Shown piece by piece: positions 16,579-26,388 of a DNA stretch of 64,000 bases. How positions within the stretch are numbered: position 1 is the stretch's first letter; each line of letters starts with the position of its first letter. A program made the position numbers and the translations under genes. The stretch comes from Loktanella sp. S4079 (GTDB lineage Bacteria > Pseudomonadota > Alphaproteobacteria > Rhodobacterales > Rhodobacteraceae), in NCBI RefSeq assembly GCF_000967725.1, contig NZ_JXYE01000002.1:744001-808000 (forward strand), written 5' to 3'. The notes beneath the pieces are model-generated. The model searched no databases, was not told the DNA's origin, and worked only from the letters and a program-made list of their open reading frames with translations.

Positions 16579-17430
16579 TTAAAGTCGCGCAGCACCAAAG
16601 GTATCACAATCGCTCAGCGATCCGCTCTCGTAGCCGCGCACGAACCAGCGTTGCCGTTGTTCGCTTGATCCATGAGTAAACGTGTGTGGTTGGACACGCT
16701 GACCAGCATTGCGTTGCAATGTGTCGTCCCCAATTTGTGCTGCCGCATTCATGGCTTCTGCAATATCCCCGCGCTCTAAGCTTCCGAATTTTTCCTGCGC
16801 CGCACGCGCCCAAATTCCAGAAAAGCAGTCTGCTTGGAGTTCGATTCGCACCGAAATCGCATTTGATTCGCGTTCTGATGATCTGGCACGGATCTGATTA
16901 GCCTGCCCTAGAATACCTAATTCGTTCTGGACGTGGTGGGCGACCTCATGTGCCACGACGTAGGCCGCGGCAAAATCACCGCCCGCCCCCAGCCGTTCCT
17001 CAAGGGTCGTAAAGAAGGCCGTATCAAGAAACGCCTTCTTCTCGGGCGGACAATAAAAAGGGCCCGTCGCAGCCGAGGCACCACCGCATGCGGATTGGGT
17101 CTGCCCCTTAAACAGAACCAGAGCAGGAGCATTATAGACCTGTCCCAATTGCTGCCTGAAAATGTCAGTCCAAACTTCCTCTGTATCGGCGAGCGTCACA
17201 GAAACAAATTCACCGGCACGTTCATCAGCAGCCGTAAGTTCAGTGGACTGTGCACTACCCTGCCCTTCGCCGCCCAGATTGACGAATTGACTGACATCGA
17301 CACCGAAATACCAACCAACAATCAAGACGACGATCGCGCCGACACCACCAATACCGCCAGCACTTCGCGTCCCGCCTGCTCTGCGTCTGTCTTCGATATT
17401 GCGACTACCGCGCCGTCCCTGCCACTTCAT
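16579..17430 (-). CDS. YpfJ-family neutral zinc metallopeptidase
   Basis: A 283-residue membrane-anchored protein. A basic N-terminus (KWQGRRGSRNIEDRRR) is followed by a glycine/valine-rich membrane segment, then a periplasmic domain with the zinc motif HEVAHHVQ at about residue 165. The segment RIELQADCFSGIWA, C-terminal to it, is typical of the YpfJ/zinc_metallopeptidase family. The ATG follows GGGAGAG. The natural substrate of the family is not established. It stands alone, convergent to nothing and divergent from the yqaA gene. Confidence 0.88.
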   Translation of the reverse strand: MKWQGRRGSRNIEDRRRAGGTRSAGGIGGVGAIVVLIVGWYFGVDVSQFVNLGGEGQGSAQSTELTAADERAGEFVSVTLADTEEVWTDIFRQQLGQVYNAPALVLFKGQTQSACGGASAATGPFYCPPEKKAFLDTAFFTTLEERLGAGGDFAAAYVVAHEVAHHVQNELGILGQANQIRARSSERESNAISVRIELQADCFSGIWARAAQEKFGSLERGDIAEAMNAAAQIGDDTLQRNAGQRVQPHTFTHGSSEQRQRWFVRGYESGSLSDCDTFGAARL

Positions 17431-17541
17431 TTTATACTCTCCCGCTGAATAAACTTTAGTTTACCTGCTTCACACGACCACACAAGCTTGACCCCGCTGG
17501 ACAGCCGTGGCCTAACGCTAAAAGCATTGAAAGGATGAATT

Positions 17542-18120
17542 ATGTTGCGCGGTCTCTACAATTGGACGCTCTCTTTGGCGCAGACGCGCTATGCACTTTG
17601 GGCGCTTGCGATTGTCGCGTTCGTTGAATCATCCTTCTTTCCTATTCCGCCTGATGTCCTGATGATCCCGATGATTATTGCGCGGCCATCGCGCGCGTTC
17701 CTCATTGCAGGTATTGCGACCGTCGCGTCGGTCTTGGGCGGCATGTTCGGCTATTACATCGGCTTTGCCTTGATGGAGACAATCGGCCAGCCAATTCTCG
17801 ACTTTTATCACAAAGGTGAAGCATTCGAAGAATTCGCGATGCGATACAATGAATTGGGCGCTTGGGCTGTGCTGACGGCGGGTGTTACGCCATTTCCGTT
17901 CAAAGTCATCACGATCGCGTCAGGTGTGACCCAACTCTCTTTCCCTGTCTTTGTCATTTCCGCCATTATCGCCCGTGCGCTGCGTTTCTTTTTGGTCGCG
18001 GCGCTCTTGTGGAAATTCGGGGAACCTATCCGTGACTTTATCGAACGCCGACTGGGGCTTGTCTTCATCGTATTCTGTGTCTTGCTTATCGGCGGCTTTG
18101 CCGCGGTGGGTCTACTTTAA
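17542..18120 (+). CDS. YqaA/DedA-family (VTT domain) membrane protein
   Basis: A 192-residue inner-membrane protein with about five hydrophobic segments. It carries the SNARE-associated/VTT pattern: FVESSFFPIPPDVLMIPMI, the GYYIGF block and GVTPFPFKVITIASG. DedA-like proteins take part in lipid flipping and membrane homeostasis; the YqaA subgroup is poorly understood. AAAGGA stands ahead of the ATG. The stop shares a base with the dsbB start (TAATG), so the two genes are translationally coupled. Confidence 0.87.
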   Translation: MLRGLYNWTLSLAQTRYALWALAIVAFVESSFFPIPPDVLMIPMIIARPSRAFLIAGIATVASVLGGMFGYYIGFALMETIGQPILDFYHKGEAFEEFAMRYNELGAWAVLTAGVTPFPFKVITIASGVTQLSFPVFVISAIIARALRFFLVAALLWKFGEPIRDFIERRLGLVFIVFCVLLIGGFAAVGLL

Positions 18121-18608
18121 TGCGTAATCTTATGGTGCTGCTGGCGGCAGGCGGATCTGCTGCACTTCTTGGTGGGGCATTCTTGTTCCAATTCTTCGGT
18201 TACCCGCCATGTGCGATGTGCATCTGGCAACGGTGGCCACATGTGATCGCGATAGCGATCGGTTTCCTTGCGTGGAAAATACGGGGTCGCTTGTTACCCA
18301 TCTTGGGCGCATTGGCCGCAGCCACAACCGGTACAATTGGTTTCTTCCATATGGGTGTGGAGCGCGACTGGTGGGACGGCCCATCAAGCTGCACGGGCAA
18401 TGGCGTGCTTGATGGTTTGGATGGCGCGGGCCTTTTGGCTATTGAGGGCCCCAAAGTCATCATGTGCGATCAGGTTTCGTGGGAATTCCTGACCCTCTCG
18501 ATGCCGACATGGAATGGGATTTTCTCGTTCATTTTGGTGGGTTTTTGGATCAAGGCTGTGCTGCTTAGCGGCGCGTCGACAGCAGAAGGCTCGTCTCGCT
18601 CCGCGTGA
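18120..18608 (+). CDS. dsbB: disulfide bond formation protein DsbB
   Basis: A 162-residue four-helix quinone oxidoreductase that reoxidises DsbA. The first redox pair is in FGYPPCAMCIWQRWPH (CxxC near residues 32-35) and the second is spread over SSCTGNG and IMCDQVSW in the second periplasmic loop, as expected. It is coupled to the upstream YqaA gene. Its last 44 bases are antisense to the end of the convergent Lrp gene, an unusually long convergent overlap. Confidence 0.92.
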   Translation: MRNLMVLLAAGGSAALLGGAFLFQFFGYPPCAMCIWQRWPHVIAIAIGFLAWKIRGRLLPILGALAAATTGTIGFFHMGVERDWWDGPSSCTGNGVLDGLDGAGLLAIEGPKVIMCDQVSWEFLTLSMPTWNGIFSFILVGFWIKAVLLSGASTAEGSSRSA

Positions 18609-18984
18609 CGCCTTCGAGACGGCGAATAGCCGTCAATGCATGATCAAACTCTTCAAGGGTCGCGGTGCCGATTTCCGCGATCAGATCCCAGGTGCCGTTG
18701 GTGGAATGAACCATCTGCACCTGTGGCATCCGTGTCAGGCTTTTGGATATCTTTTCAGCACCACGCCCGGCGATTTCCAGCATCATAAAGCCGCGGACCG
18801 GATCGGGCCTGACGTCGGAGCGGGTAAGCACCGAAAATCCAACAATTTCACCACCATCCACCAACCGATCTAATCGGCTACGTACCGTGCTACGGGTGAC
18901 TTTCAGCTCGGCTGCCAATTCCGACAAAGACGCACGTCCATTGCGTCGCAAAGCGCCGATTAGCCGAGTATCCAATTTGTCCAT
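18565..18984 (-). CDS. Lrp/AsnC-family regulator of the arginase operon
   Basis: A 139-residue regulator. The N-terminal winged HTH (LDTRLIGALRRNGRASLSELAAELKVTRSTVRSRL) is followed by a C-terminal RAM ligand-binding domain ending LEGVTRSETSLLLSTRR. ATG at 18984; the frame runs further upstream without support. It is divergent from arginase, with a palindrome between them, so it probably controls arginase-ocd in response to arginine or another amino acid. That link is inference from position. Confidence 0.92.
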   Translation of the reverse strand: MDKLDTRLIGALRRNGRASLSELAAELKVTRSTVRSRLDRLVDGGEIVGFSVLTRSDVRPDPVRGFMMLEIAGRGAEKISKSLTRMPQVQMVHSTNGTWDLIAEIGTATLEEFDHALTAIRRLEGVTRSETSLLLSTRR

Positions 18985-19003
18985 TATGATCACTCGTTTT
19001 GTC

Positions 19004-19019
19004 AAATGATGTATCATTT
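19004..19019. promoter_or_regulatory. likely Lrp operator
   Basis: AAATGAT-GT-ATCATTT, a palindrome with perfect seven-base arms. It lies 20 bases from the Lrp start and 52 bases before the arginase start, in an AT-rich stretch. Lrp/AsnC proteins bind such imperfect dyads, so both autoregulation and arginase control are plausible. Confidence 0.55.
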
Positions 19020-19070
19020 TGCACAATTTGCGCCCTATCTCCACCCGTTGTTTTGGCCAATAATCGCGAC

Positions 19071-20000
19071 ATGACACAAAAACACTGTATCTTAATTGGT
19101 GCGCCTGTGGACTGCGGGAAACGCGTTCGCGGGTGCCTTATGGGGCCTGATGCCTATCGTACCGCAGGTATCGCCGAGGCGATTACTGCACTTGGCCATT
19201 CCGTCGAAGACCTAGGTAATCTCGCACCGGCGACGGTTGATGTTGCCCCAGCTTCAAATCCCAAGGTCTATAAGCTTGCTGAGAATGTCGGCTGGACGCA
19301 GACCCTGATGACGGCAGCGCAAGAGGCAGCCCCCCGTGGCATGCCCATCTTCATGGGTGGCGATCACGCGCTGGCGGCAGGCACCGTCGCGGGTATGGCG
19401 GCACACGCCAAATCGTTGGGGCGCCCGTTCTTTGTGTTGTGGCTTGATGCGCATAGCGACATCCACACACCTGACACGACCGACAGCGGCAATTTACATG
19501 GCACGCCAGTCGGCTATGTAACAGGGCGCGATGGATTTGACGCCTACCCGCCTGTGCCAGCGCCTGTTGATCCCGCAAACATCTGTATGATTGGCCTACG
19601 ATCTGTTGACGATGCAGAACATGCAGTGCTGGATGACGGGGACGTCATGCTGGTGGATATGCGGATGATCGATGAACAAGGGATCAGTGCGCCGCTGCAA
19701 ACTTTCTTGGACAAAGTACACGCGGCTAACGGCATACTACATGTATCCCTCGACGTCGATTTCCTTGATCCCTCGGTCGCGCCAGCTGTTGGAACAACCG
19801 TTCCCGGTGGCGCCACTGTTCGCGAAGGCCACTTGGTTATGGAGATGCTGTCCGATTCTGGATTGGTGACCTCTTTGGACCTCGTGGAATTGAACCCATT
19901 TCTTGATGATCGCGGCCAGACCGCAAACCTCATGGTCGACCTAACAGCGTCATTGCTAGGCCGTCGTGTTTTTGACCGTCCAACCCGGAGCTATAAATGA
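19071..20000 (+). CDS. rocF: arginase
   Basis: A 309-residue manganese enzyme hydrolysing arginine to ornithine and urea. All metal-binding blocks are visible: GGDHALAAGTV, WLDAHSDIHTP, DSGNLHGTPV, and SLDVDFLDPSVAPAVGT with its two aspartates. The ATG at 19071 is chosen because the conserved KHCILIGAPVDCG core starts there; upstream in-frame codons overlap the operator region. The stop overlaps the ornithine cyclodeaminase start (ATGA), so one operon converts arginine to proline. Confidence 0.95.
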   Translation: MTQKHCILIGAPVDCGKRVRGCLMGPDAYRTAGIAEAITALGHSVEDLGNLAPATVDVAPASNPKVYKLAENVGWTQTLMTAAQEAAPRGMPIFMGGDHALAAGTVAGMAAHAKSLGRPFFVLWLDAHSDIHTPDTTDSGNLHGTPVGYVTGRDGFDAYPPVPAPVDPANICMIGLRSVDDAEHAVLDDGDVMLVDMRMIDEQGISAPLQTFLDKVHAANGILHVSLDVDFLDPSVAPAVGTTVPGGATVREGHLVMEMLSDSGLVTSLDLVELNPFLDDRGQTANLMVDLTASLLGRRVFDRPTRSYK

Positions 20001-21043
20001 CCCCCAAAGCATCACAACTCGCCATGGTGCCCTTTGTCAGCGTCGATAACATGATGCGGCTGATCCACAGCATTGGGATTGAGAAATTCATGTCCGATTT
20101 GGCGGCTGAGATCGAACAAGACTTTGCGCGTTGGGAATTGTTCGACAAAACCCCGCGTTTGGGCAGCCACTCTGACGTCGGTGTAATTGAGCTGATGCCA
20201 ACCTCTGACGGCGAACTTTATGGGTTCAAATATGTGAACGGCCACCCGAAAAATATGAAGGAAGGGCTGCAAACCGTCACCGCATTTGGCGTGCTTTCGG
20301 ACGTCTACACGGGCTATCCGATCCTCTTTTCAGAGATGACGGTCCTGACAGCGCTGCGCACGGGTGCGATGTCCGCAGTTGCCACGAAACATTTGGCCTC
20401 GCCCGATGCGAAAACGATGGCGATGATCGGGAATGGCGCGCAGTCTGAGTTTCAATGTCTCGCGATCAAGGCCGTTTGCGGAATTTCGGACATCCGCCTC
20501 TATGACATTGACCCTGAGGCAACCAAGAAATGTGCAGCAAACCTTTCGGGGCTTGGGTTCAGTATTACGACATGCGCCACCCCTGAAGAAGCGATTGAAG
20601 GGGCTGATGTAATTACCGTGGCAACGGCCGACAAAGATATGCAGACGATTTTGACGGACAACATGGTCGGCGCAGGCGTACATATCAACGCGATTGGAGG
20701 CGACTGTCCCGGCAAAACAGAACTACACCGTGATATTGTTGCGCGATCCAATGTCTTTGTTGAATACACACCGCAAACCCGTATCGAAGGTGAAATTCAG
20801 CAGATGCCTGAGGATCACCCAGTCACAGAACTGTGGCAGGTCATCAGAGGCGAAACAAAGGGGCGGACGAGTGCATCCGAGGTGACGCTCTTCGACGGTG
20901 TCGGCTTTGCGATCGCGGACTTTAGCGCCCTGCGCTATGTTCATCAGCAGACTAAAGACACCCCGTTTTACGTTGATATCGACTTGATCGCAGACCCGGA
21001 CGATCCGCGTGATCTGTTTGGCATGATCAATCGCGCTGGCTAA
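19997..21043 (+). CDS. ornithine cyclodeaminase
   Basis: A 348-residue NAD-dependent enzyme of the OCD/mu-crystallin family that turns ornithine into proline and ammonia. The substrate region GYPILFSEMTVLTALRTGAMSAVATKHLA and the dinucleotide motif MIGNGAQSEFQ are present, with NAIGGDCPGKTEL in the catalytic region. Length matches the long bacterial ornithine cyclodeaminases rather than alanine dehydrogenase-like relatives. Coupled to arginase by a four-base overlap. Confidence 0.93.
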   Translation: MTPKASQLAMVPFVSVDNMMRLIHSIGIEKFMSDLAAEIEQDFARWELFDKTPRLGSHSDVGVIELMPTSDGELYGFKYVNGHPKNMKEGLQTVTAFGVLSDVYTGYPILFSEMTVLTALRTGAMSAVATKHLASPDAKTMAMIGNGAQSEFQCLAIKAVCGISDIRLYDIDPEATKKCAANLSGLGFSITTCATPEEAIEGADVITVATADKDMQTILTDNMVGAGVHINAIGGDCPGKTELHRDIVARSNVFVEYTPQTRIEGEIQQMPEDHPVTELWQVIRGETKGRTSASEVTLFDGVGFAIADFSALRYVHQQTKDTPFYVDIDLIADPDDPRDLFGMINRAG

Positions 21044-21056
21044 TGCCAATTCATGA

Positions 21057-21082
21057 CGCCCTGAAAGCTGATCATCAGGGCG
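21057..21082 (+). terminator. hairpin after ornithine cyclodeaminase
   Basis: Perfect eight-base stem CGCCCTGA/TCAGGGCG with a ten-base loop, 13 bases after the stop. No T run follows, so it may be a transcript end-protecting hairpin rather than a strong terminator. The rest of 21083-21229 is the AT-rich gyrA leader. Confidence 0.45.
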
Positions 21083-21229
21083 GAAACTTGAATATAAACA
21101 TCAAGGGGTTAGGCGTAAATCACTGCGTCTAACCCACTGACTTTGCATCGCCCATTGCACCCTATATCAAGTGTCTGATAAGATATCTTGAACGAGATAT
21201 AGCAGTAAGAATAACAACAGGCGGTCCAC

Positions 21230-23968
21230 GTGAACGATACTCCAGAAACCCCTGAAAACGAAGGTGAAAACACGCCCGCGCGCTACGTCTATGACGGGCC
21301 AGCAGTCACCATCGAACACGAGCTGAAAAACAGCTATCTGGATTACGCGATGAGCGTGATCGTCAGCCGCGCGATCCCCGACCTGCGGGACGGCTTGAAA
21401 CCCGTGCACCGCCGTATCCTTTATGGCATGAACGAAAGCGGCAATACGCCAGACAAGGCCTATCGTAAATCTGCCCGCCCTGTCGGCGACGTTATGGGTA
21501 AATACCACCCGCACGGCGATAGCGCGATCTACGACGCACTGGTGCGGATGGCGCAGGAATTCTCGATGTCCGTCAAGCTGCTAGACGGTCAAGGTAACTT
21601 TGGCTCCATGGATGGCGACCGTGCCGCCGCTATGCGTTACACCGAAGTCCGTATGGACAAACCAGCCACGTTCTTGTTGGCGGATATCGACAAAGATACT
21701 GTTGATTTTCAGGACAACTATGATGGCAAGGACCGTGAACCAACGGTTCTGCCTGCGCGTTTCCCGAATATGCTGGTCAATGGTGCTGGTGGTATCGCCG
21801 TTGGTATGGCTACCAATATTCCGCCTCATAACTTGGGCGAGGTTGTCGATGCCACCCTTGCGCTGATTGACGATCCCGATCTGACGTCCGAGCAACTGAT
21901 CGATTACATCCCTGCCCCAGACTTCCCAACTGGCGGGATTATCCTAGGTCGTTCAGGTGCACGCAAAGCCTACCTCGAAGGGCGCGGATCGGTTGTTGTC
22001 AGGTCCAAGACCCACGTCGAAGAAATCCGCAAAGATCGTTACGCGATTGTCATCGACGAAATTCCCTATCAGGTGAATAAATCGGTCATGATCGACAAGA
22101 TCGCCGAGGCGGCCCGCGAAAAGCGGATCGAAGGCATCGCGCATGTCCAAGATGAATCCGATCGGAACGGCGTACGCGTTGTTGTCGAACTCAAGCGCGA
22201 TGCAACGGCGGAAGTGGTGCTAAACCAATTGTTCCGCTTTACGCCTATGCAAACGCATTTCGGCTGTAACATGCTGGCGCTTAATGGTGGTAAACCAGAG
22301 CAGCTGACGCTCCGGACATTCCTGACTGCGTTTATTGATTTCCGCGAAGATGTTGTCGCCCGCCGTACGGCCTATGAACTACGCAAAGCCCGTGAACGTG
22401 CGCATATACTTTGCGGCTTGGCTGTTGCGGTCACAAATATTGACGAGGTCGTTGCCACCATTCGTTCGTCAGCAGATGCCGCAACCGCACGTGAAAAGCT
22501 AATGACACGTCGTTGGCCCGCTGAAACGATCCTTGAATATATCGCGTTGATTGATGATCCGACCCATACGGCGAACGATGACGGCACCTACAATCTGTCG
22601 GAAACCCAAGCCCGCGCAATCCTCGAATTGCGTTTGCAACGATTGACCCAAATTGGCGTCAAAGAAGTTACAGATGAACTTCAAGAACTTGCGGGTAAGA
22701 TCCGGGAATATCTCGAAATTCTTGGCTCGCGTGATCGCATCATGCAGATCATCCGTGATGAGCTTCATGAGGTGCGGGAACTCTTTGCTGTGCCCCGCCG
22801 GACCGAGATTGTCGATTGGGCCGGTGATATGGACGACGAGGATCTGATCGAACGCGAAGATATGGTCGTCACGGTCACCTCAGGCGGTTATATCAAACGG
22901 ACAGCTTTGGCTGACTTCCGTGCACAGCGTCGCGGTGGCAAAGGCCTGTCCTCGATGCAGACCAAAGAAGAGGATGTCGTTACGACCCTCTTTGTCGCGA
23001 ATACGCACACGCAGCTGTTGTTCTTCACCACAGATGGGATGGTCTACAAGCTCAAGACTTGGCGCCTACCGCTGGGTAGCCGCACCGCCAAAGGTAAGGC
23101 GATCGTGAATATCCTTCCGATCCCGCAAGGGGTCTCTATTGCGGCGATTATGCCCGTCGACCGCCCCGAAGAAGAGTGGGATGACTTACAAGTTGTCTTT
23201 GCGACTTCTGCTGGAACTGTGCGTCGTAACAAACTGTCAGACTTCACAAACGTGATGCGCAACGGCAAAATCGCCATGAAGTTTGAAGGCGAGCATGAAG
23301 GCACTACTTTGATCAATGCCCGCATTGCATCAAACGAAGATGACGTGATGTTGGTCACAGATTCAGGTCGTGCAATCCGCTTCCCGGCAACGGATGTTCG
23401 GGTCTTTAATTCGCGCGCCTCGGTCGGTGTTCGTGGCATTAAGCTGCAAGGCGAAGACAAGGTCGTCTCGATGTCGATCATTCGCCACTTTAAGGCCGAA
23501 GCTGATGAGCGTGCGGCCTATCTGAAAATGCGCCGCGCAATGGCTGGGCTTGCCGATGATGCTGAGACGGACGACGACGACGAAGCCGTCGCAGGTGCAA
23601 TCAGCCAAGAACGCTATGCAGAGATGTCAGCCGCTGAAAATCTGATCCTGACGATCACGGCCAAAGGTTCAGGCAAACTATCGTCAAGCCACGACTACCC
23701 TGTCCGTGGACGTGGCGGCATGGGTGTGGCCGCAATGGACAAAGCCATGCGCGGCGGCCCACTGGTTACCTCTTTCCCAGTGGAAATGTCGGACCAGATC
23801 ATGCTCGTGACCTCAACTGGCCAATCCATCCGCGTTCCCATCGACGGGATCTCTTTCCGCTCTCGCGGTGCTGGCGGCGTCAAAGTCTTTGACACCGGCA
23901 AAGGCGAAACCGTTGTAAGCGTCGCTTGGATTGCCGATCAAGGCGAAGAGGAAGGCGACGATAGCTAA
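21230..23968 (+). CDS. gyrA: DNA gyrase subunit A
   Basis: A 912-residue type II topoisomerase subunit. The catalytic Tyr is in [11 protein letters not shown], and the GyrA-box-bearing C-terminal beta-pinwheel follows ([11 protein letters not shown] as the GyrA box). The quinolone-resistance region [19 protein letters not shown] keeps the wild-type Ser and Asp that correspond to E. coli positions 83 and 87. GTG start after AGGCGG. An acidic insert ([14 protein letters not shown] near residue 780) and the acidic tail are typical of alphaproteobacteria. A strong terminator follows. Confidence 0.98.
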   Translation: MNDTPETPENEGENTPARYVYDGPAVTIEHELKNSYLDYAMSVIVSRAIPDLRDGLKPVHRRILYGMNESGNTPDKAYRKSARPVGDVMGKYHPHGDSAIYDALVRMAQEFSMSVKLLDGQGNFGSMDGDRAAAMRYTEVRMDKPATFLLADIDKDTVDFQDNYDGKDREPTVLPARFPNMLVNGAGGIAVGMATNIPPHNLGEVVDATLALIDDPDLTSEQLIDYIPAPDFPTGGIILGRSGARKAYLEGRGSVVVRSKTHVEEIRKDRYAIVIDEIPYQVNKSVMIDKIAEAAREKRIEGIAHVQDESDRNGVRVVVELKRDATAEVVLNQLFRFTPMQTHFGCNMLALNGGKPEQLTLRTFLTAFIDFREDVVARRTAYELRKARERAHILCGLAVAVTNIDEVVATIRSSADAATAREKLMTRRWPAETILEYIALIDDPTHTANDDGTYNLSETQARAILELRLQRLTQIGVKEVTDELQELAGKIREYLEILGSRDRIMQIIRDELHEVRELFAVPRRTEIVDWAGDMDDEDLIEREDMVVTVTSGGYIKRTALADFRAQRRGGKGLSSMQTKEEDVVTTLFVANTHTQLLFFTTDGMVYKLKTWRLPLGSRTAKGKAIVNILPIPQGVSIAAIMPVDRPEEEWDDLQVVFATSAGTVRRNKLSDFTNVMRNGKIAMKFEGEHEGTTLINARIASNEDDVMLVTDSGRAIRFPATDVRVFNSRASVGVRGIKLQGEDKVVSMSIIRHFKAEADERAAYLKMRRAMAGLADDAETDDDDEAVAGAISQERYAEMSAAENLILTITAKGSGKLSSSHDYPVRGRGGMGVAAMDKAMRGGPLVTSFPVEMSDQIMLVTSTGQSIRVPIDGISFRSRGAGGVKVFDTGKGETVVSVAWIADQGEEEGDDS

Positions 23969-23990
23969 TCAGCCGACAGACCTAACGATT

Positions 23991-24031
23991 AAATAACCCG
24001 CCCAAAACGCGTTGTTCTGGGCGGGTTATTT
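23991..24031 (+). terminator. gyrA terminator
   Basis: Perfect 14-base stem AAATAACCCGCCCA/TGGGCGGGTTATTT with a 13-base loop, ending in a short T stretch. Confidence 0.8.
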
Positions 24032-24135
24032 GTGGCGTTTGAGAAACACCCGATTTTGTTTTGCAGCCTCGCCTAGTCAACCCAACGAAACAATTTATAG
24101 GTGTTTTTATAATTCATCATAAGGTTTTAAAAAAC

Positions 24136-24948
24136 ATGACCTCCAAAATTGCTCTTGCCTCACTTCTGGTTACCACGGCGATGACACCTGCTTTTGCGCA
24201 GAACATGGGGCTTAGCGCTGCCTCTGTCGAGGTTGGCACAGCATTTCTGACCGGTGACGGTTCAGATGCGAACCAAACGAGCCTAGAAGGAACAGCAGAA
24301 TTTGCTATCACGCCCGTATTTACGCTTGGTGCCAGTCTGGGTCTCTACGGCCACAGTGGGGATTCCTACTACTATGAGCCGAGCAGCTATGATGCGACCA
24401 ATTTGACCGCCCACGCGCTCTACAAAGCTACGCCAACATCTGCTATTGGTGTTTTTGTTGCCACTGAATCGACTGATGCGCATGTAGACAATATCAATGC
24501 CGTTGGCGTCGAATTCGGGATGCGTTCAGGTAAGACATCGTTTGATGCCTACTATGCCATGACCGATTTGGCGGCAAACTCCAGCGAAGACTATACATTT
24601 GGAGGAATGGCTCTTGAAGTTGGTTTGGCTCAAGGTTTCACCGTCGGGGCAAGCTATGACGCATTCTCCCCATCTATTGGTATCACTTCTAGTGGTGCTC
24701 TGATCGAAGCGACTGTGACGGATGTCGCAGTGAGCGCCGGATATGACTTCGGAAATGGATTTGGTGTCGAAGCAGAGCTGGGCCGTCTTGGCATTACGGC
24801 AAACGACGGAGCGACAAACTACACTGCAGCCGATCCAGAAGTTTATGTTGGCCTCAACGTGAGCTATGACTTTGGTGGGAATGGCGGCACATTTACAAAG
24901 GCGCGTTCGTTTATGGATCTCGCCGCGTTTTCATTGGATCGCTTCTAA
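24136..24948 (+). CDS. outer-membrane beta-barrel protein (porin-like)
   Basis: A 270-residue exported protein. It has a Sec signal peptide (TSKIALASLLVTTAMTPAFA, cleavage after residue 21), followed by alternating polar/hydrophobic strands with many aromatic girdle residues. Repeats of the type xEVGxAxGFTVGASYD and VYVGLNVSYDFGG are typical of small alphaproteobacterial porin-like barrels. The last residue is Phe, as in outer-membrane barrels. A TATAAT lies at 24108-24113 and AAGG 12 bases before the ATG. Bounded by terminators on both sides, so it is monocistronic. Pore specificity is unknown. Confidence 0.8.
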   Translation: MTSKIALASLLVTTAMTPAFAQNMGLSAASVEVGTAFLTGDGSDANQTSLEGTAEFAITPVFTLGASLGLYGHSGDSYYYEPSSYDATNLTAHALYKATPTSAIGVFVATESTDAHVDNINAVGVEFGMRSGKTSFDAYYAMTDLAANSSEDYTFGGMALEVGLAQGFTVGASYDAFSPSIGITSSGALIEATVTDVAVSAGYDFGNGFGVEAELGRLGITANDGATNYTAADPEVYVGLNVSYDFGGNGGTFTKARSFMDLAAFSLDRF

Positions 24949-24984
24949 GCCCAAATTTGCGAGCTTGAAGAAGTCTTGATTTTG

Positions 24985-25011
24985 GCCCCGGCATTCACTG
25001 CCGGGGCTTTT
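24985..25011 (+). terminator. terminator of the barrel-protein gene
   Basis: Perfect nine-base stem GCCCCGGCA/TGCCGGGGC with a five-base loop, followed by TTTT. Confidence 0.85.
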
Positions 25012-25042
25012 CATTTATCAAAGCCGCGATTAGATCAGCGTC

Positions 25043-26386
25043 ATGGATCAGACATTAAACATCATCGGCGGCGGTATGGCCGGATCAGAGGCAGCTTGGC
25101 AGGCGGCGAATGCGGGGCTGCAGGTTGTCATTCATGAAATGCGGCCCAAGGTCGAAACCTTTGCGCATCGTACAGGCAACCTAGGCGAAATGGTTTGCTC
25201 AAATTCGTTTCGATCAGACGATCACGAACAAAACGCCGTTGGCCTATTGCACTGGGAAATGCTGCAAGCAGGTGGCTTGATCATGCAAACCGCGTACAAG
25301 CATCGACTGCCTGCGGGCGGCGCCTTGGCTGTTGATCGTGATCCCTTTGCCGAAAGCGTGACTGCTGCATTGGCCAGCCATCCCAATATCACGATTTCAT
25401 ATGATGAGATCACGACGCTCCCAAACGATGGGACATGGATCATCGCAACCGGTCCGCTGACATCAGGGACGCTCGCAGAGGCGATCCAACAGGAAACTGG
25501 CGCCGAGTCACTCGCATTTTTTGATGCGATTGCGCCGATTGTATATCAAGAATCCATCAATATGGATGTCGCGTGGCTTCAATCCCGCTACGACAAGGGT
25601 GAGACCGAAGAAGAGCGAACCGCCTATCTGAACTGCCCGATGACCAAAGAGCAGTATGAATCCTTTATCGACGCGCTTCTTGCCGCCGAGAAAACTGAAT
25701 TCAAAGACGGTGAAACCGCGGGCTATTTTGATGGGTGTCTGCCGATTGAAGTGATGGCAGAGCGCGGGCGCGAGACCCTGCGCTTTGGACCGATGAAACC
25801 CGTCGGCCTGACAAACGCGAATGATCCCGAAAACAAGCCCTATGCCGTCGTGCAGCTACGCCGGGATAATGCACTAGGGACGCTCTATAACATTGTAGGC
25901 TTCCAAACAAAGATGAAATACGGGGCGCAGAAATCTGTTTTCAAACAGATTCCCGGACTCGAAAATGCCGAGTTTGCGCGTCTTGGTGGTATCCACCGTA
26001 ATACGTTTATCAATTCTCCAACGCTGCTGGATGATCAAATGCGGCTTCGGACGCGCCCCAATCTGCGTTTCGCAGGCCAGATCACTGGTGTGGAAGGCTA
26101 CGTCGAAAGCGCAGCAATGGGATTGCTGGCAGGGCGTTTGGCCGTCGCAGAAATCACAGGAAAGACACTCCCGGCTGTGCCACACACCACAGCGATGGGC
26201 GCCTTGGTCACGCATATCACAGGCGGGGCGGAGGCAAAGACCTTTCAACCAATGAACGTGAATTTTGGCCTGTTCCCACCTGTTGATGGCGTCAAAAACG
26301 GACGCCGGAACCGCAAGGATAGGTACAAGGCCTACACCGACCGGGCCAAGGCAGATTGGAAGGCCTGGCTCGATCAGGCTGTGTAG
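25043..26386 (+). CDS. trmFO: methylenetetrahydrofolate-tRNA (uracil-54-C5)-methyltransferase
   Basis: A 447-residue FAD enzyme that forms ribothymidine at position 54 of tRNA, using methylenetetrahydrofolate. The FAD-binding [14 protein letters not shown] is at the N-terminus, and family blocks [28 protein letters not shown] and [23 protein letters not shown] are all present. Length is normal. It is followed two bases after its stop by gluQRS, so the two tRNA-modification genes form an operon. Confidence 0.97.
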   Translation: MDQTLNIIGGGMAGSEAAWQAANAGLQVVIHEMRPKVETFAHRTGNLGEMVCSNSFRSDDHEQNAVGLLHWEMLQAGGLIMQTAYKHRLPAGGALAVDRDPFAESVTAALASHPNITISYDEITTLPNDGTWIIATGPLTSGTLAEAIQQETGAESLAFFDAIAPIVYQESINMDVAWLQSRYDKGETEEERTAYLNCPMTKEQYESFIDALLAAEKTEFKDGETAGYFDGCLPIEVMAERGRETLRFGPMKPVGLTNANDPENKPYAVVQLRRDNALGTLYNIVGFQTKMKYGAQKSVFKQIPGLENAEFARLGGIHRNTFINSPTLLDDQMRLRTRPNLRFAGQITGVEGYVESAAMGLLAGRLAVAEITGKTLPAVPHTTAMGALVTHITGGAEAKTFQPMNVNFGLFPPVDGVKNGRRNRKDRYKAYTDRAKADWKAWLDQAV

Positions 26387-26388
26387 CA

